The position numbers were made by a program, and so were the translations under genes. Positions 17,681-41,754 of a stretch of 64,000 nucleotides of DNA are shown here, piece after piece. The notes beneath the pieces were generated by a model. That model was not told the origin of the DNA and searched no databases. It saw only the letters and a program-made list of their open reading frames with translations. The stretch covers positions 12,377,482 through 12,441,481 of the forward strand of contig NC_090781.1 of NCBI RefSeq assembly GCF_040054535.1, in the 5' to 3' direction. The first letter of the stretch is position 1. Each line of letters begins with the position of its first letter. This DNA is from Antennarius striatus (lineage: Eukaryota; Chordata; Actinopteri; Lophiiformes; Antennariidae).

Positions 17681-20527
17681 ATGTCTGGGTCAGTTCTACA
17701 TCCGTGGCCGTGTGGACGCGTCAGTCTGGTCTGTGGGCTCCTCCTGGTGGCCTCCTCGCCGCTTCTCACAGCAGGTATTCATTCATTCATTCATTCATTC
17801 ATTCATTCATTCATTCATTCATTCAGGGATTGTCTTGTGTTTGTAGCAAATACAAATAAGTCTCCAAACATCTTCACAGACTTCAGGTCCAAATCCAGTC
17901 TTTACAAAATGAAACTTAGACTAAAAACTGATATAAACAATGAAACTGAAAAACCATAGTGATCAATGAGTAAGATATTGACAGAACCTTCAAACCACCA
18001 CCAGGACGGTTCACCATCAGTGTAGATTTGATCACACCTTTATGATGACTGAACCTGGAACTGTTAACACACTATTTATGTTGTATTTTACAACTTTCTG
18101 CTCGGCTCTGCGTCTTCCTGAGGTGTGGAGGAGAGGTGTAAGAAAATATCCTCCAGAACGTTTGAAACCTTTTAATGTCTGCAGAGGAAAACTAATGGAG
18201 GAGGAGGAGTGAAGTGAAGAAGGTTGTGTTATAACTACATTGGTGGACTGATGCAGAGCCAACCGACACAAGCAGGAATATGTCAGTCTTAAATATCTGC
18301 CATCATCACTTTGTCCTTCCACAGGCCGACTGAGTAACTGCTCTCACCCTCTGCTGCCGGAACATGGAGGCTTCCGCTGCGATCCATCTCCGTGTCGAGG
18401 TTTCCCTCACAAGAGCTCCATCTATTTCTTCTGTGAGGCCGGATACCACATCAGCAACAAGGTCCGAATCTCCAGGTGTCGCCACGGCAGGTGGCAGCCC
18501 CCGATTCCTGCCTGCATCCCCATCAAAGGTATGAGCAGATCACACGTCCCTGTGTTCATCCACATTAGCCTGGATGAGGTCTGACCAATCAGTGATGTCC
18601 TTTCACTTCGGGGTTACAACAATGTAAAGGTGGATCCATGTGATTGGGGGAGAAGATGTTTCAAGTGATTCATTCGGGTTCTTCTTTTTCTACAGAGTTT
18701 TTAAGTTTTTTTAAGTTTTTAAACATTTATTAACATTTATTATCATTCACCTAAGGATGTTTTTTCCTGACTGATCATGACTTTAGTAGCTGATTAGACT
18801 TGACGACAGTTCCCTTCTGTCATGATTGATCAGGATTCACACTGCGCGGTTCTTGTGGTCAGATTATGGGATTTGATTCCTGGCAGTGTTATTACTGTTA
18901 AAATACATGTAATGACTAAGACGTGAGCTCCTGTCTGGATGATGTGACTCCTCTGATAGTTTTATAGAGCACCACTGTTTGATCTAACAATATAAATCTA
19001 AAGACAAACAACTTCTAACTCTATTTTTAATGTTTAATCTATTTGAATAGCTGCACTTTCTTGTTGCTTTGCCAGAACACACCCCTCAAATCACTGATAC
19101 TTCCTGTGATCAGGTCTGATTTAATGATGTAATCAACCGCTTTAATCAGGGCCGCCTCCGGGTTGAGCCTGTAGCGTCGCCATCGCCGCTCTGATAATTA
19201 AACCATATCAGCGCGTGACATTTATCTTCTGACCTACTTTAAGGGAAACACGCAGACCTGCTGTGACTCCACAGCGAAACCAGAAAACTTTACTTTCCAC
19301 AAACCATTTCCAACCCACTCTGTTGCCGTTCACTTAAAAACACTGCGACAGGAAGTCCGCATACAAAAACCAGGAAGTGGGCAGAGCCAGCATGATAATG
19401 ATGAAATATTTGTTTGCGGTTGATGTCGTTCCAACCTCACGGGAAACTCCTGCTGACAGCGTCACGGTCACAGGTACACCACGTAGTTAGAAACAATATA
19501 CTCCCTTGATGCCTTGCTTCTGTTAGAGACCAGTTTTAGACTTTCTGTCACAGCTTCAGCTTCTAACTGCTTCTTGAGTTGCTTTTCTGATCAACAGTAT
19601 AACTCAAACAGATTCTATCTAGACTTCTAAAAGAAGGGATGAAGCAGCAAACATTCAGCGGTGTGAAGCTGGGACCAGTCAGATCTGGGCAGCATCACTT
19701 CCTGTTTTCAACGCTTATCTTCGTCTTACTCCTCCTCCTCAGAGGGTCCGAACATAAACTCTGACGACAGAGTGAGCGACTCGATGCCCAGCATGGCCAC
19801 GACGGCAGTGTGCGTGTCCATCTTCCTGTTGACGACCACGGCTTGTCTGGTGGTTAAGTCCCGCCTCTACCCCTGTCAATCACACAGGTGAGAAAAGCAG
19901 CTCCACACCTGAACACCTCACGGTTCACATGAACGTCTGATGCTAGTGAATAAAAAGTCTTCCTGCTGTTCTCTCTATTAATTAAGACCTAGGAAAGAAA
20001 ACTTAAAATGAAAACGCTGATAGTAATTTGCTGTGGAATCACCAATTTAATAATATAAACCTTTTTATTTATCGTGGTGACAAACAATCAATTGAACTGA
20101 ACTTGTTTTGCATCTGACAGGTGTAATCAGTAAAGGCTCACATGACAATCGTTTTAACTCACTAATGGATCTCTTTGTGTCTCTTTGTCGATGCAGCCGT
20201 CGCTCCTCCGACCAGCTGGACCTGATGGTGGACGGACTTCCTGTCTGCCTCCCCTCCTACGAGGAGGCCGTGTACGGCAGCTGGGGCCAGCGTCTGCCCA
20301 CCTGCTCAGCACCCGGACCCACCCAGCTGCTGCTGGCTCAGGAGGCGCCCGGCTGTCACCCGTCCTCCCAGTCGGACGACGGCCGCCGCCCCCTCCTGCG
20401 CGGCCAGAGCCCCGACAACCCCCCGCCCCTCTACGAAGAGGTCCAGACGACACGTCCCAGAGACAGGACGGCCGACGGGGACGGCCGACAGCTACACGTC
20501 GTACTTTCAGACGACAAGGACACTTGA
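17681..20527 (+). CDS. susd6: Sushi domain-containing membrane protein, SUSD6-like
   Basis: Four coding exons (17681-17774, 18325-18528, 19743-19887, 20197-20527) join in phase to 257 residues. Residues 1-31 are a signal peptide (VSLVCGLLLVASSPLLTA). About 33-98 form one CCP/sushi domain with six cysteines, an extra pair over the usual four, as I recall for SUSD6. About 117-137 are a membrane span (CVSIFLLTTTACLVV), followed by a cytoplasmic tail. The tail holds LPSYEEAVYG (LPSY at 166-169) and PPLYEEV (PPLY at 224-227), both WW-domain ligands of the kind that bind NEDD4-family ubiquitin ligases. Human SUSD6 is reported to work with WWP2 and TMEM127 to remove MHC class I from the surface; whether fish share this is inference. 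The ATG is the first one after the acceptor and directly precedes the signal peptide. The (ATTC)n tract begins in the first donor site. Confidence 0.8.
17776..17825. repeat. (ATTC)n tetranucleotide repeat starting at the susd6 donor site
   Basis: About 12 ATTC units begin inside the 5' splice site GTATTC following the exon end at 17774. The donor therefore lacks the usual GTAAGT or GTGAGT context. Confidence 0.93.
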
Positions 20528-21690
20528 TAAACGCACGGGGGGTGGTTGAAATGAGAGCTGGAGACACAGACTGGCAGCGGACTTCTATTCAGCTGCTCAC
20601 CAGCATCAGGACGTTCTGTCACTCGCTGTTTTATACAAAGCTGATAAGCACTGATTGGCCCATCATTACAAGTCCTGACCCAGGAGGACGGTTAGAAATG
20701 AAATGTTGATTGCATATTGTGTTGTGTGAGTGTTTGTGACAGAGGAGGTGATTCACGTGCGTTTCTGGTGAAAACCTTGTATGCATGTATGAGTGTGTGC
20801 AAAAAAACAAGCCTTGTTTTTTGTTTTTTTTGTTTACCGTAATAACAATATATTTCACTTTAAGCATTTTAAATGAGAATGTAGTTCTTCAAGTTGAAAC
20901 GAAAGAAAATATCCCAACCACAGGACGTGACGCAGGAGAAAGGTCAACTTGTGCATTTTCAGTGTTATTCTGAAGATGTCGTCCTGAAGTCGGTGCTGCT
21001 GCTGCGCACAGTTGTGTTTCCATTTCTGAGGTGGTGCAGCGTTTTTTTTTCTTCTCTCAGTCCAGCTGGAACGAAGACGCTCAGAGGTTGACGTTAAAAT
21101 CTGCAACAGCGTGTCGTCTCATTCATTTAAAGATATTCATTTTGTGTGCAGCAGATATTTGAGACTTGAACAACCAAACGGCCTGTAAACGTATTTCTCC
21201 TGTGTGTATTCAGTGGTGGAAAATCAAGCTAATAATTTAAATGTACACTGGAAATAGATCTGTTAACTGACATGAGATAATGCTGATGTTTTTTGTCCTG
21301 ATGTCATTGGTGCAGACACACCAAATTATGTTCCAGTTCTAGTAAATTAGATTAGATTGGATGACATTAGGTTACATGAAATTAGGTCACTTTATTGTCT
21401 CTCTGGGGAGAAATCTATCCTGGGTATTTGATTAAGAGGACCATCAACGCACCGATATAATCAAACCAATCACAGGTCCAGATCACATGATGAACATTTC
21501 ATTCAACAACCTGCAGCAACAAAATCAAACTATTCAGCGATCAAACGGAAAACTTCTCTTGAACTCGACTGATGCCTTCAAAGACCTGGAATGTTTTTTT
21601 GTTTGTTTTTTTGCTTCGTTTTCACGGATTATAATAATTACAAAATTATTGTATTAAGATTGTGTTATTGCACATGAACAATAAATGTTG
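20528..21690 (+). other. susd6: susd6 3' UTR with candidate polyadenylation signal
   Basis: Non-coding sequence after the stop codon. An AATAAA at 21680-21685, followed by a TG/T-rich stretch (TTGACATGTTTTGTGGTTTG), is a good candidate 3' end. A repeat-like block ACTTTATTGTCTCTCTGGGGAGAAAT lies near 21386-21415. Confidence 0.5.
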
Positions 21691-22806
21691 ACATGTTTTG
21701 TGGTTTGACATGTTGTTTGTGTCAGGTTATAAATGTTGTAGCATGAAGCAGGACTTTGTTGGAGTGTCCAGTCGATGTTTAATGACGATTTTCCTTTTCT
21801 CATGTGGTTCCACTGCCTCGAGTCCTGCTGTGATATTTTCCCTTTATAAGAACATTTACCGTTATAAGAACACCTACTGATGGACATGAACAAGAGAATT
21901 GGTGGCGCTGGTAGCTGAAGACAAGACATAAGAGAAATATCAGTGGTGGAAACTTAAGAAGCATATTTATTAAAACTGCGTTTTAATATTTACGTTACTT
22001 TTCTGCCTCTTGAGTTCTCAAACTCAGATTTGACTCCGAAATACAGAATAAATGTTTCACTTGTTCCTCCATTGGATTTTACTAAACAGTTTTAGCTGAT
22101 TTTACTTTTAAATTTAGAATTTTACTTTGAAAACATGAGATTTTAAAATGCAGAGCTTTCATCGGATTAAAGAATTGGTTGTCAGCATCTGATTCCCTTT
22201 TGAGAGCTTAATTAGACAACTGTTAAATTATTCTCTCACAAGAAATAAACAAACAAATAAATACGGAACCAAAACGTTCTGTAGCCAAAAGGTCTTCGTC
22301 TTTCTTTCATCGTCACCTTGCAGAGGAGGCTGGCTCTGTTTGAATTGATGATGGATGAATAACTCCATTTCTTGATACTTAAATTGGTCTGATAAAAATT
22401 AACATGAGTAATATTTTAATATTTTGACATTTTAAATGCAGGACTTTCATGTTTTTAAATTTTGGTGTAACATCTGAAGAAGTATTATTCCACCACAGCC
22501 ACATTTAACACATCCTACAGCTGTGCTGCTTTTAGTCACCTCAGCATTTTACTTGTTCGTCCTTTATTTCGTCTCTTGGGTCCTCTGACACTCAGCATTA
22601 TGTAATCTGGACTTATTTCACTGCCCAAATGTGCTGGGACACATCACAGACAGGAATCTACCCTCAGACCCTGAGAACCAGTGACTGTTTCCGCTCTGGT
22701 TTTTGGGCGTGTGCTGCTGACGCTTTGAAGGTGTTAGCAGTAAGAAGGGAACGTCTTACTGCGAACACGTCTTACCGTTTGACAAAGATGGGAGGATGTG
22801 TCACAA

Positions 22807-22847
22807 ACACACTGGTCACTCGAGTTTCCGTCGAGTGACCAGTGTGT
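22807..22847. repeat. 17-bp perfect hairpin with 7-nt loop
   Basis: ACACACTGGTCACTCGA at 22807-22823 is exactly complementary to 22831-22847. A further TGTGTC/GACACA pairing follows beyond a small bulge (left from 22798, right to about 22853). Confidence 0.85.
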
Positions 22848-22955
22848 GACACAGAAAGGAAGTAAAGCAAAGCATTCAGGACTGATGGGAACTTCTTCAC
22901 ATACATTTGTGGATTTGAACTTAAAGATGGGGTCATGTTCTGTAGGAAGAGGTTC

Positions 22956-22983
22956 TTACAATTTACAATCCTGTAAATTGTAA
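22956..22983. repeat. 12-bp perfect hairpin with 4-nt loop
   Basis: TTACAATTTACA at 22956-22967 pairs with 22972-22983 around the loop ATCC. It lies about 110 bp from the hairpin at 22807-22847. Confidence 0.85.
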
Positions 22984-24784
22984 TCACACAGTTGAGACAG
23001 GAATGTGATGGACAACATATTTGTACTCATCTGTAGGCATTCATATCTGAGGGGCGGGTACGGATCTATATTCATGTCAGTCCAGAAAGCATTCTGTTGT
23101 ACGTTTATGCTGCTGCATGCTGGGAATCCAAAAGCACAAGAATTTCACAAACACATTTGGAGATTTGACATATTTACAAATGTAGCTACACCCACACAGA
23201 GTGAGAAACACTTACACAACTCTCCACACACATTTACAAATAGATTGGCTTCAGAACTGGCCCGACGCATCCTCTGCACCGCAGAAAAAGCTGAATCTAC
23301 AAATGAAAAACCAGAGAGTCGGAAAATACTGAGAGCATAAAAAAACTTTAATTAAAAGAGACAGAAAACACATGAATACAAAATATAAGTACATAAAATG
23401 AGATATTTTTGATGCTTTATTTTTCAGCAGAGCTCGCTTTTGGATAGTTTTAATACAAATATTTTTTTCAAAACTGAATTTTCTGAAGTACCAAAATCTA
23501 CGGTTACAGTTGAACTAAAAACAGATACCTCCCTTCCTACATGAGATAAATGTTTCATCTGCACACGGATCGCACTGCAGCTTCAACATACTTATTTATA
23601 TATCTTGTGAATAAACACAAGAGGAGAAGAGGAAAAACAGTTCCATTATTTTGATAGCTGCGGACATTTATAGAAGTGCCTTCAAACTGAAAGCCTATCC
23701 CCCCATCTGAGAATAGTTCATTACTAAAACTAAAAAAATACATCAATGTTTAGTTCATTTACTGAAGCATAATTTTGTAAAAGTAATGGAGTTAATTCTA
23801 GGGTTTGAAATACAATCTCTTTCTACTGATTAACTATAGTTCTACTGATTATGCAGTGCAAAAAAGCCGACTCTACTCATCTAATAGACGACGATTACTG
23901 AGAACACACACACAGCCCCCGATAGCTCAGGGCTTTTGAGAACACACTAATAACAGTTGAGAATTTATCCTACTCAAACACATGGTTTAAAATGGTTTCA
24001 CAAAGTTTGGCATAAAAAAAATTGCCACTTAAATAAATGCTGCCACTGTTTTGTTGGTGTAATTTATAGCATTAAACACCTTGAAGAAAATATGTTCATG
24101 TTAAGCACTGAGGGATTTTCTCCACATTTAGAAGATGATAAAAGCACTGAAACAGACTGAATTCTCTGTTAGGACGAGTTCATTTACAGATTTGTCTTCC
24201 ACATCTTTTTTGCAGTAAAATTGCAGCACCAGCTGTTTTTAAGGCACAACGGGAACAGAATTAATGTTTATTAGATTTGTAACACCCCTGCAGCCATATT
24301 ATCGAAAACAACAACTTATTTAGCAAGTCTCAAAAACATGCTGGGTTAAATGTAGCATAAAAAAATTATGTACAACAGCATGTGGTCACATTTTGAAAGC
24401 CAGTATTTAGTTCCTCTATGTAGCAGAAAATATGACATCATCTGAGCCGCCTAGAGACAGCAGACAGCTCAATGATGGATGCATTCAAGTGGAAGTAGTA
24501 GATTATTTGCATCTTGTGTTTTTAATCGATCCATTAATATGCTTTGTCAAACTGTCACAGACGTATGAGTGAGAGGCTTCGAGTGACAAACCTAAGAGCA
24601 CCTCCTTATAGCACGACAGCCCGTCTTAAGGGACTGTCGTGGCTCGAGTACAAGTAATGAGGTCCAACACGTTAAAGGTTTGGATTGTGTGTGTACGTGT
24701 GCGTTGCGCTTGATTGCGTTTGGAGGCAGCGGCGTTCTCTCTCTCTCAGTGCAGCAGGTGAAGCGACTGGTGAGCAGAGCTCCA

Positions 24785-35868
<11,084 letters not shown>

Positions 35869-36060
35869 GATCGAATTAAAAGCAGAGTCGTGGTGCGATT
35901 ACTTTAATAATTGTTTACTCTTCCATGATAAGCCAGCAAACTCTCGTGTAATCACTTCGGAAAAGGTAAAGAAATGCTAATTTCCGTTCACTTTCAAAAT
36001 AAAAGTCTCATTCTGCTGACGTCACTAACTCCGCCTCATTACTAAGATGTATTCATTGAG
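35869..36060 (-). promoter_or_regulatory. hif3a: Proximal promoter region of hif3a with a consensus CRE
   Basis: The sequence immediately upstream of the hif3a start codon includes a perfect TGACGTCA at 36017-36024, about 150 bp before the ATG, and a GC-box-like CCGCC at about 36031. These are motif matches only. The transcription start and any factor binding are inferred. Confidence 0.4.
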
Positions 36061-36185
36061 AGATTACCCAGTGCGATGTGGTAGCACTGGATAAGTACTG
36101 GTGATTAAATCATTAGATCTGACACTTTACTGGAATAACTAAACCTAACCTTTATTATACTCCGTAAAAATAATTGCGTTTTGTG

Positions 36186-36189
<4 letters not shown>

Positions 36190-36255
<66 letters not shown>

Positions 36256-36299
36256 ATGTATGTATGTATGTATATATACACACATATATATATATAGTG

Positions 36300-36385
<86 letters not shown>
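36190..36385. repeat. Compound (TG)n-(TGTA)n-(TA)n tract upstream of hif3a
   Basis: About 25 TG units, then TGTA units to about 36270, a short bridge (ATACACACATATATATA), then about 40 TA units. It begins about 320 bp upstream of the hif3a ATG and could adopt Z-DNA or cruciform forms. Confidence 0.95.
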
Positions 36386-36388
<3 letters not shown>

Positions 36389-37012
36389 ACAGATTAGTAT
36401 ATGTAATGCTTTCCGGTTCTAAATGGACTGATGTTTTCGACACTTCCGTCTGTGACGAACAAATAAGTTCTCACAACACGCCCATGTCACATGTTTCGGG
36501 ATGTTTTCTTCTACCTGCTCTGATGAGTAATGAAACGGACTTTATCTGTCTTTATCGCCCTCTATCGACAAACAGGCAGACCTGCATGGACGAGTGACGT
36601 CAGTCCGTAAACCTTGTTTCCTGTTACATTTGTTTTTGATGAGGCTCAAACACAACCTCTACAAATCACTGAATTAAAACACGTGTTTAAAGTGTTTTAA
36701 ATACAAATTAGACAATTCGAATTGAGTAACTGCAACTTTTATTCTTCTGCTTTTGCATTCATGTCTAGATTTAACACTTCTCAGAAGACAAACGCAGCAC
36801 AACTTGGATCAGTCTGCTACCATCCATCCATCATCATTTCCTTCTTGAGGGTCGTGGGTTATGTTGGAGCCTCTCCTTCACACTGACAAATAGATTTAAA
36901 ACGATGTCCAACTAGCAAAATGATTATATGGCATTTATAAAAAGTGTCTATGACTAATATGGATCTGGCATCAGTCCAGCTGCAGCTCAATACTCAATCA
37001 CACACGCCCGCG

Positions 37013-37059
<47 letters not shown>

Positions 37060-40000
37060 ATTTTATTTTCACTTTTATTAACAGGTCTCCATATACAAAA
37101 TTATACAGTGTTATTATTATGCCATTATAACTTGCACCAGACCAGGCATAGAGTGTGTGTGTGATCCTGATTGTGTGTGGGGCAGTGCACAGGGAATCTG
37201 TATTTTTGAAAATAGAGAATCTATATAATACAGAAATAAGAAACTTAAAAGCAATCGCTGAAATAAGGTGCCTTAACTATAGCCTGAGATGTCAAAACAA
37301 CAACAACAAAATGACCAAAACCGTTGGAATGAGATTTGTTTGTAAAGCTCAGTTGTTTCTTTGTAGAATGAGGTGTTCAGATAAGAAGTTATGGTGAATG
37401 ACTGAAATAACCCAGGTGGCAACACCTGGCTGTGATCGCAGCTTTAGATCAGTTTATTTATTTGGAGGTTCAGGTAACACGTTACCTAATGTCCCAACAA
37501 CAAAGTAAATATAACCGTCTGTTTATCTAGTGTTCATTCTGTTGTTCATTTCCAGCTTTCACACGTTAGACTAAATTAGTATTTGATTTGTAGAATGATG
37601 CACAATATTCTGACATCAGCTCAGAATGTAAAATCAGATTGATACTGAATTTTCCAGAATGACTCAAATAGGATTTTTTTCCTACTACCCAAAAAACCCC
37701 CGCCCTTGTTGTTTCTTACAAAGTACAGAAGAAATTAAAAATACATCAGCATTTGTCTTCTCAGTTAGTCCTTGCAATTCATCTGTCTTTCCAAACCAAT
37801 ACAAAGTTCACATCCAAATATGGAAGAAATAAATTTAATACGTCTCATAGCATTAAAACAGCTATGCATCCATTTTGTTTGTATTAGACAGAACTACTTT
37901 CTACCAGTGGATTTTATTGTGAGTCTAGATCAGTTTCAATTTATCTCCAGTCTGGTTGTTGGTTGTTAAACTAAATTTCAATTTAGTTATAGCTGAATTG
38001 AAATTTAGTTTTAAAAAAAACACCTAAATTTCAATTTGTTAACCTAAAGATATTGCTCCCATGGGTTTACACAAAGCACCCCCCCCCCAAAAAAAAAATT
38101 CTATTATAATATTTTAGATTTTTTTGAAGGCTTCCATCTTCTGACAGAAAAAACAAAAGAAACGTGACTTTTCTGGGACGGCTGCAGAAACTGCACTTAG
38201 CTTTTGTGGGGAAGAATGATTCCTCATGCTGGTTGTGTTGACAAATTTTGCTAATGTGATGAAAAAAATATAACTGGATATTTAAAAAATAATCCAAATA
38301 TAGTTTCAGATAGTTCTTGTTTTCTGTGTTCCAAGTTAAGATTTCCTTGCACCTTTTTGAATTTATTAACGGTAATTACTTCAGTCAGATGAAAGACACT
38401 TGGCATCTGGATGAGAATGTTCGTCTCATCGTTTGATTCAGATTCTCTCATCACAACTTATTTCACACACAGACATACACAACCACATTTTCACAAAATG
38501 TAGCCAAAAAAGGAGCGAGGAGATGACAGTCTATAAAAAAGGTTGTTGTAAAAAATAAAATAAAGTGAAATGTTCTGATGAAAGAAGTAGATATGGAGAG
38601 AAGGACGAGGAGCACACAGTGAGACAGGAAGGATTTGCATGCTGCATGAATACAAATACTGACTTATGAGCAGTCAGGAACACATCTGCATTCATATACA
38701 ACAAATGTGGATAAATGTGTTCAATCTCTTGGGAAAAATATCGATCGTAAGTTTAGTTCAATTTCATATTGGGGTGAATTATTCTGTTTACATCAGAAGG
38801 GAGCGGAACAAGTTTTTTTGTTTTTACCTCAAACCGTAATGAAGCACAAATTAAAGGTGAGCTTCAACCCTGAGCTCATTCAAGATACACTCAGCAGACA
38901 TGCTGTTGCTATGACAACTAAAAGGATTGTGTAGTATTGTTAGGCAGACTCAGACACAGTGAAAGGAACCTGGCGGCTCGTCTGTCCTGCCAAGGGCATG
39001 ACCTTGGCTCCTGCAGTCCTGGAAGTTGCTCTGGTATTTATGAGATCTATTGTCACACAGGTAACAGGTAACATTACAACTAAGGAAAAAAAGATATGCT
39101 GATGCAAATAAATCCAAAATGCAGTGAGCAGCCATTCATATGAGACGGGAGTTTGTTGTTTGCTACAAACTGGGAAGCTATGAGGATATGTTTATCAGTG
39201 AGCTGAAAAAAGTTCAAAATTTATAGCAACCAGTCATTCAACATTTAAAGTGCTTTTCTTAAAATCCCACTAATGGATTCATTCCAACAATTTCTGGACC
39301 AACCATCACATATACTGTACACCTTGTTGATGATATGAATAAGATGAATAAGAGAGCTTAAAAAGTGTCTTGACAGTAAATACAGTAAAATCCCTGTAAA
39401 GAACTAATTTCATGCAGGAAGTTGACTGTAGGTGTATTTGGTTTTCCAGGGCTGTCGTGCTCATTGATGGGTTTTTACCTGTTTCGAATGACAACGAGGC
39501 TAATAAGAGACTTTCAGGTGGGCTACAGAACAGGCTACCTATTCTTGTGCAGCAGTAGAATTTCTTTAAAATAAAGACCAGCAGTGGTGAGATCACCACT
39601 GCTGTGAACCTTAACATAAGTAGGTCAAGGATCTAAAGCCGTGCTTCATGAAAGCTCTGAGGAACTTCGTGCTAAACGTTATAAAGCATGCTGATCTGCA
39701 GTAAACGCCAATCATGTCACTGTTGTGTGTAATGGCCCATTAACCAAAGTACTGGAAAAACTAGCATTTAGCCATCATGATGGAGCTTGACTCAGAGTCG
39801 GGGGAAAACCGTCAGTCAGCAGACGTCAGCCATTCTCTCTTCATTGGTTAACAGATTCATCTCCTCACTTCATGCATGGAAAAAAAAACATCTTAAATAC
39901 AGACATGTAAGACATCTACTGCTCCCTCAAGTGGTTGGTGCAGCTTCTGGACTGACTGAACCCACCAGAAAGAAGGACAAGAATGAAAACCCAAAATAAG

Positions 40001-41754
40001 CATTCAGTGTCATCATCAGGATAGAAAGCCTCAGAAATAATCAAACGTGTCATGCAGCATGGTGTTAGAATTCAGAGATTTTAATGTCCCCTGACACGTG
40101 TCTTACGCCTCAAAATCTGCTCATCTTTGCATATCCAACTCCAGTACAAACAAATGACAACCAACAAATGAACAAAAACAGTAATCACGAAATGCCTTTT
40201 GGGAGGTTTATAATAGGAGGTTCAAATCTGGGAAATATAAACAGGTTGTTTTTGCTTGTAACCTATTTTGGTGACTTTTATTATTCAAATAATGTCAGGA
40301 ATCTCAACAGAGTCATTGAGAAAAAGAATCAATGATCAGAATTATAAATGCAAAGGAAATCGAAACAAATTTTGACACAGAGCGCTCTAATTTAAAGAAG
40401 AACGCCGATTAAATCATCTGTAGTAAAAGTAACCAGTGAAATGGAGGGGAGGGGGGTAATAGGAGCAGTTTCTGCACAGATGTCGAATCAAACAAGACAA
40501 CAAAACACCCTGATATCCCTCAGGGCAGCACAGGTTGGACTTGTTGATAGGACAGATCGATTTACTGAATGTGCAAATTCCTGCAAGAGGCAATTCAGGT
40601 ACAACAGGAACGGAGTCCAGGACACAGTATGCATGATTCTACAGCGTAAGGGGAGTGTGTTGGTGTGTTTTTCTTGTTGGGAATGTGCAAGAGCGTGTTT
40701 GTTTGTGAAAGTTAATCATGAAGAAGCTCTATGTCCACGCATGAAAGAGAATTATTGTTATCCAGAATCAGCTGAAGTGTACAGCTCGCAGCCATTCCTA
40801 ATATTGCTCTCTGTGCTCGGTTCATTTAAGTCTCTTGAAAAAGCCACAATGGACCCGAAATGCTTCTGCCTCAGTTGACAGATTAAACCCGGCTCGCTTT
40901 CAGGGACAAATCAGAGAAACTCTATCACACAAAATAAAAACACATTGACATCTTCAAGTTCTCTAAAACAGCAGACATTCATTTTAACTGTGGTTTCTAT
41001 GTACAGTAGAAGGATCTTCATATATTAATAATCTTCTTCTTTCACGTTTTTTTCTTCACATCCTTGCCGTCCAGTCATTATTTCCATACACGTTTGTTCT
41101 TTGTATTTATAGAGTATTTTCATTATTTACATTATAAATTACTACACAGTCTTGTGATAAAATAAATTACTTAAATACAATGGCCGTGGCTTTTACAATG
41201 TCTTTGAAGGGGTAATGGCAGGGGTGGCGTGGAGGAGATGCTGAAGACCGAGCTTGGCCTGTTGTTCACCCTGTGCTGGTCCAGGGTCAGCGATGGAAAT
41301 GGAGAAATGCTCCCTGTGGGTTAGATGCAGTCTTTACAGGAGTTCACACAGGATGAGGTGGGAATGAGTGTCACGAGGTGGGAAACACTCGGACAACATA
41401 GGGTGCCTTCCCGCCCCACTGCTGACTGCATGTAGCCCTTCAGATTTAATCTGAATGTAGTGTGTTTACATTTAAATCTGAGGCCTCATCAAGATGACTC
41501 TTTTGTATTAAAATGATTAAACTCTGAATACTGAAACTAACCTGCAGTCTGTATTACAGTAAATTATTGTAAATACTGTAACTGAGTGGATCTACACTCA
41601 AATAAACAAAAGTAACAGCCAACTCATTAAAGTCTAATTGTGAACAATTATTATTATTGATTACTGTAAGGAATGAAGGTTAATTCCTTATAGGATTACT
41701 AAGGAATTACCCTATAATTCCTTATGGGGTAGATACAAATAAGGTATAAGTTTT

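Larger units (their letters stand above)
21691..24784. other. Convergent region between susd6 and hif3a, including the hif3a 3' UTR
   Basis: No coding frame is credible on either strand. Most of the right half is probably the 3' UTR of hif3a, transcribed leftwards. Minus-strand polyadenylation signals (AATAAA near 23416, ATTAAA near 23350) would fit its end. Two tight hairpins lie at 22807-22847 and 22956-22983. Confidence 0.5.

Noticed and set aside
17776-17825. CRISPR-like array
   Set aside because: A simple tetranucleotide repeat without spacers, in a vertebrate intron; no array of any kind was seen in the window.
20154-20709. Open frames overlapping the last susd6 exon in other frames
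   Set aside because: Shadows of a GC-rich exon; only one frame continues the membrane protein with matching splice phase.
40441-40878. 145-codon open frame on the + strand
   Set aside because: No domain, no splice partners, repeat-free but composition like the surrounding non-coding DNA; most likely chance within the dmwd 3' region.
41218-41330. Minus-strand open frame after a CACAG acceptor, as an alternative last dmwd exon
   Set aside because: The exon at 43047-43094 gives the family C-terminus NSPSGTVV; this one shows no resemblance.
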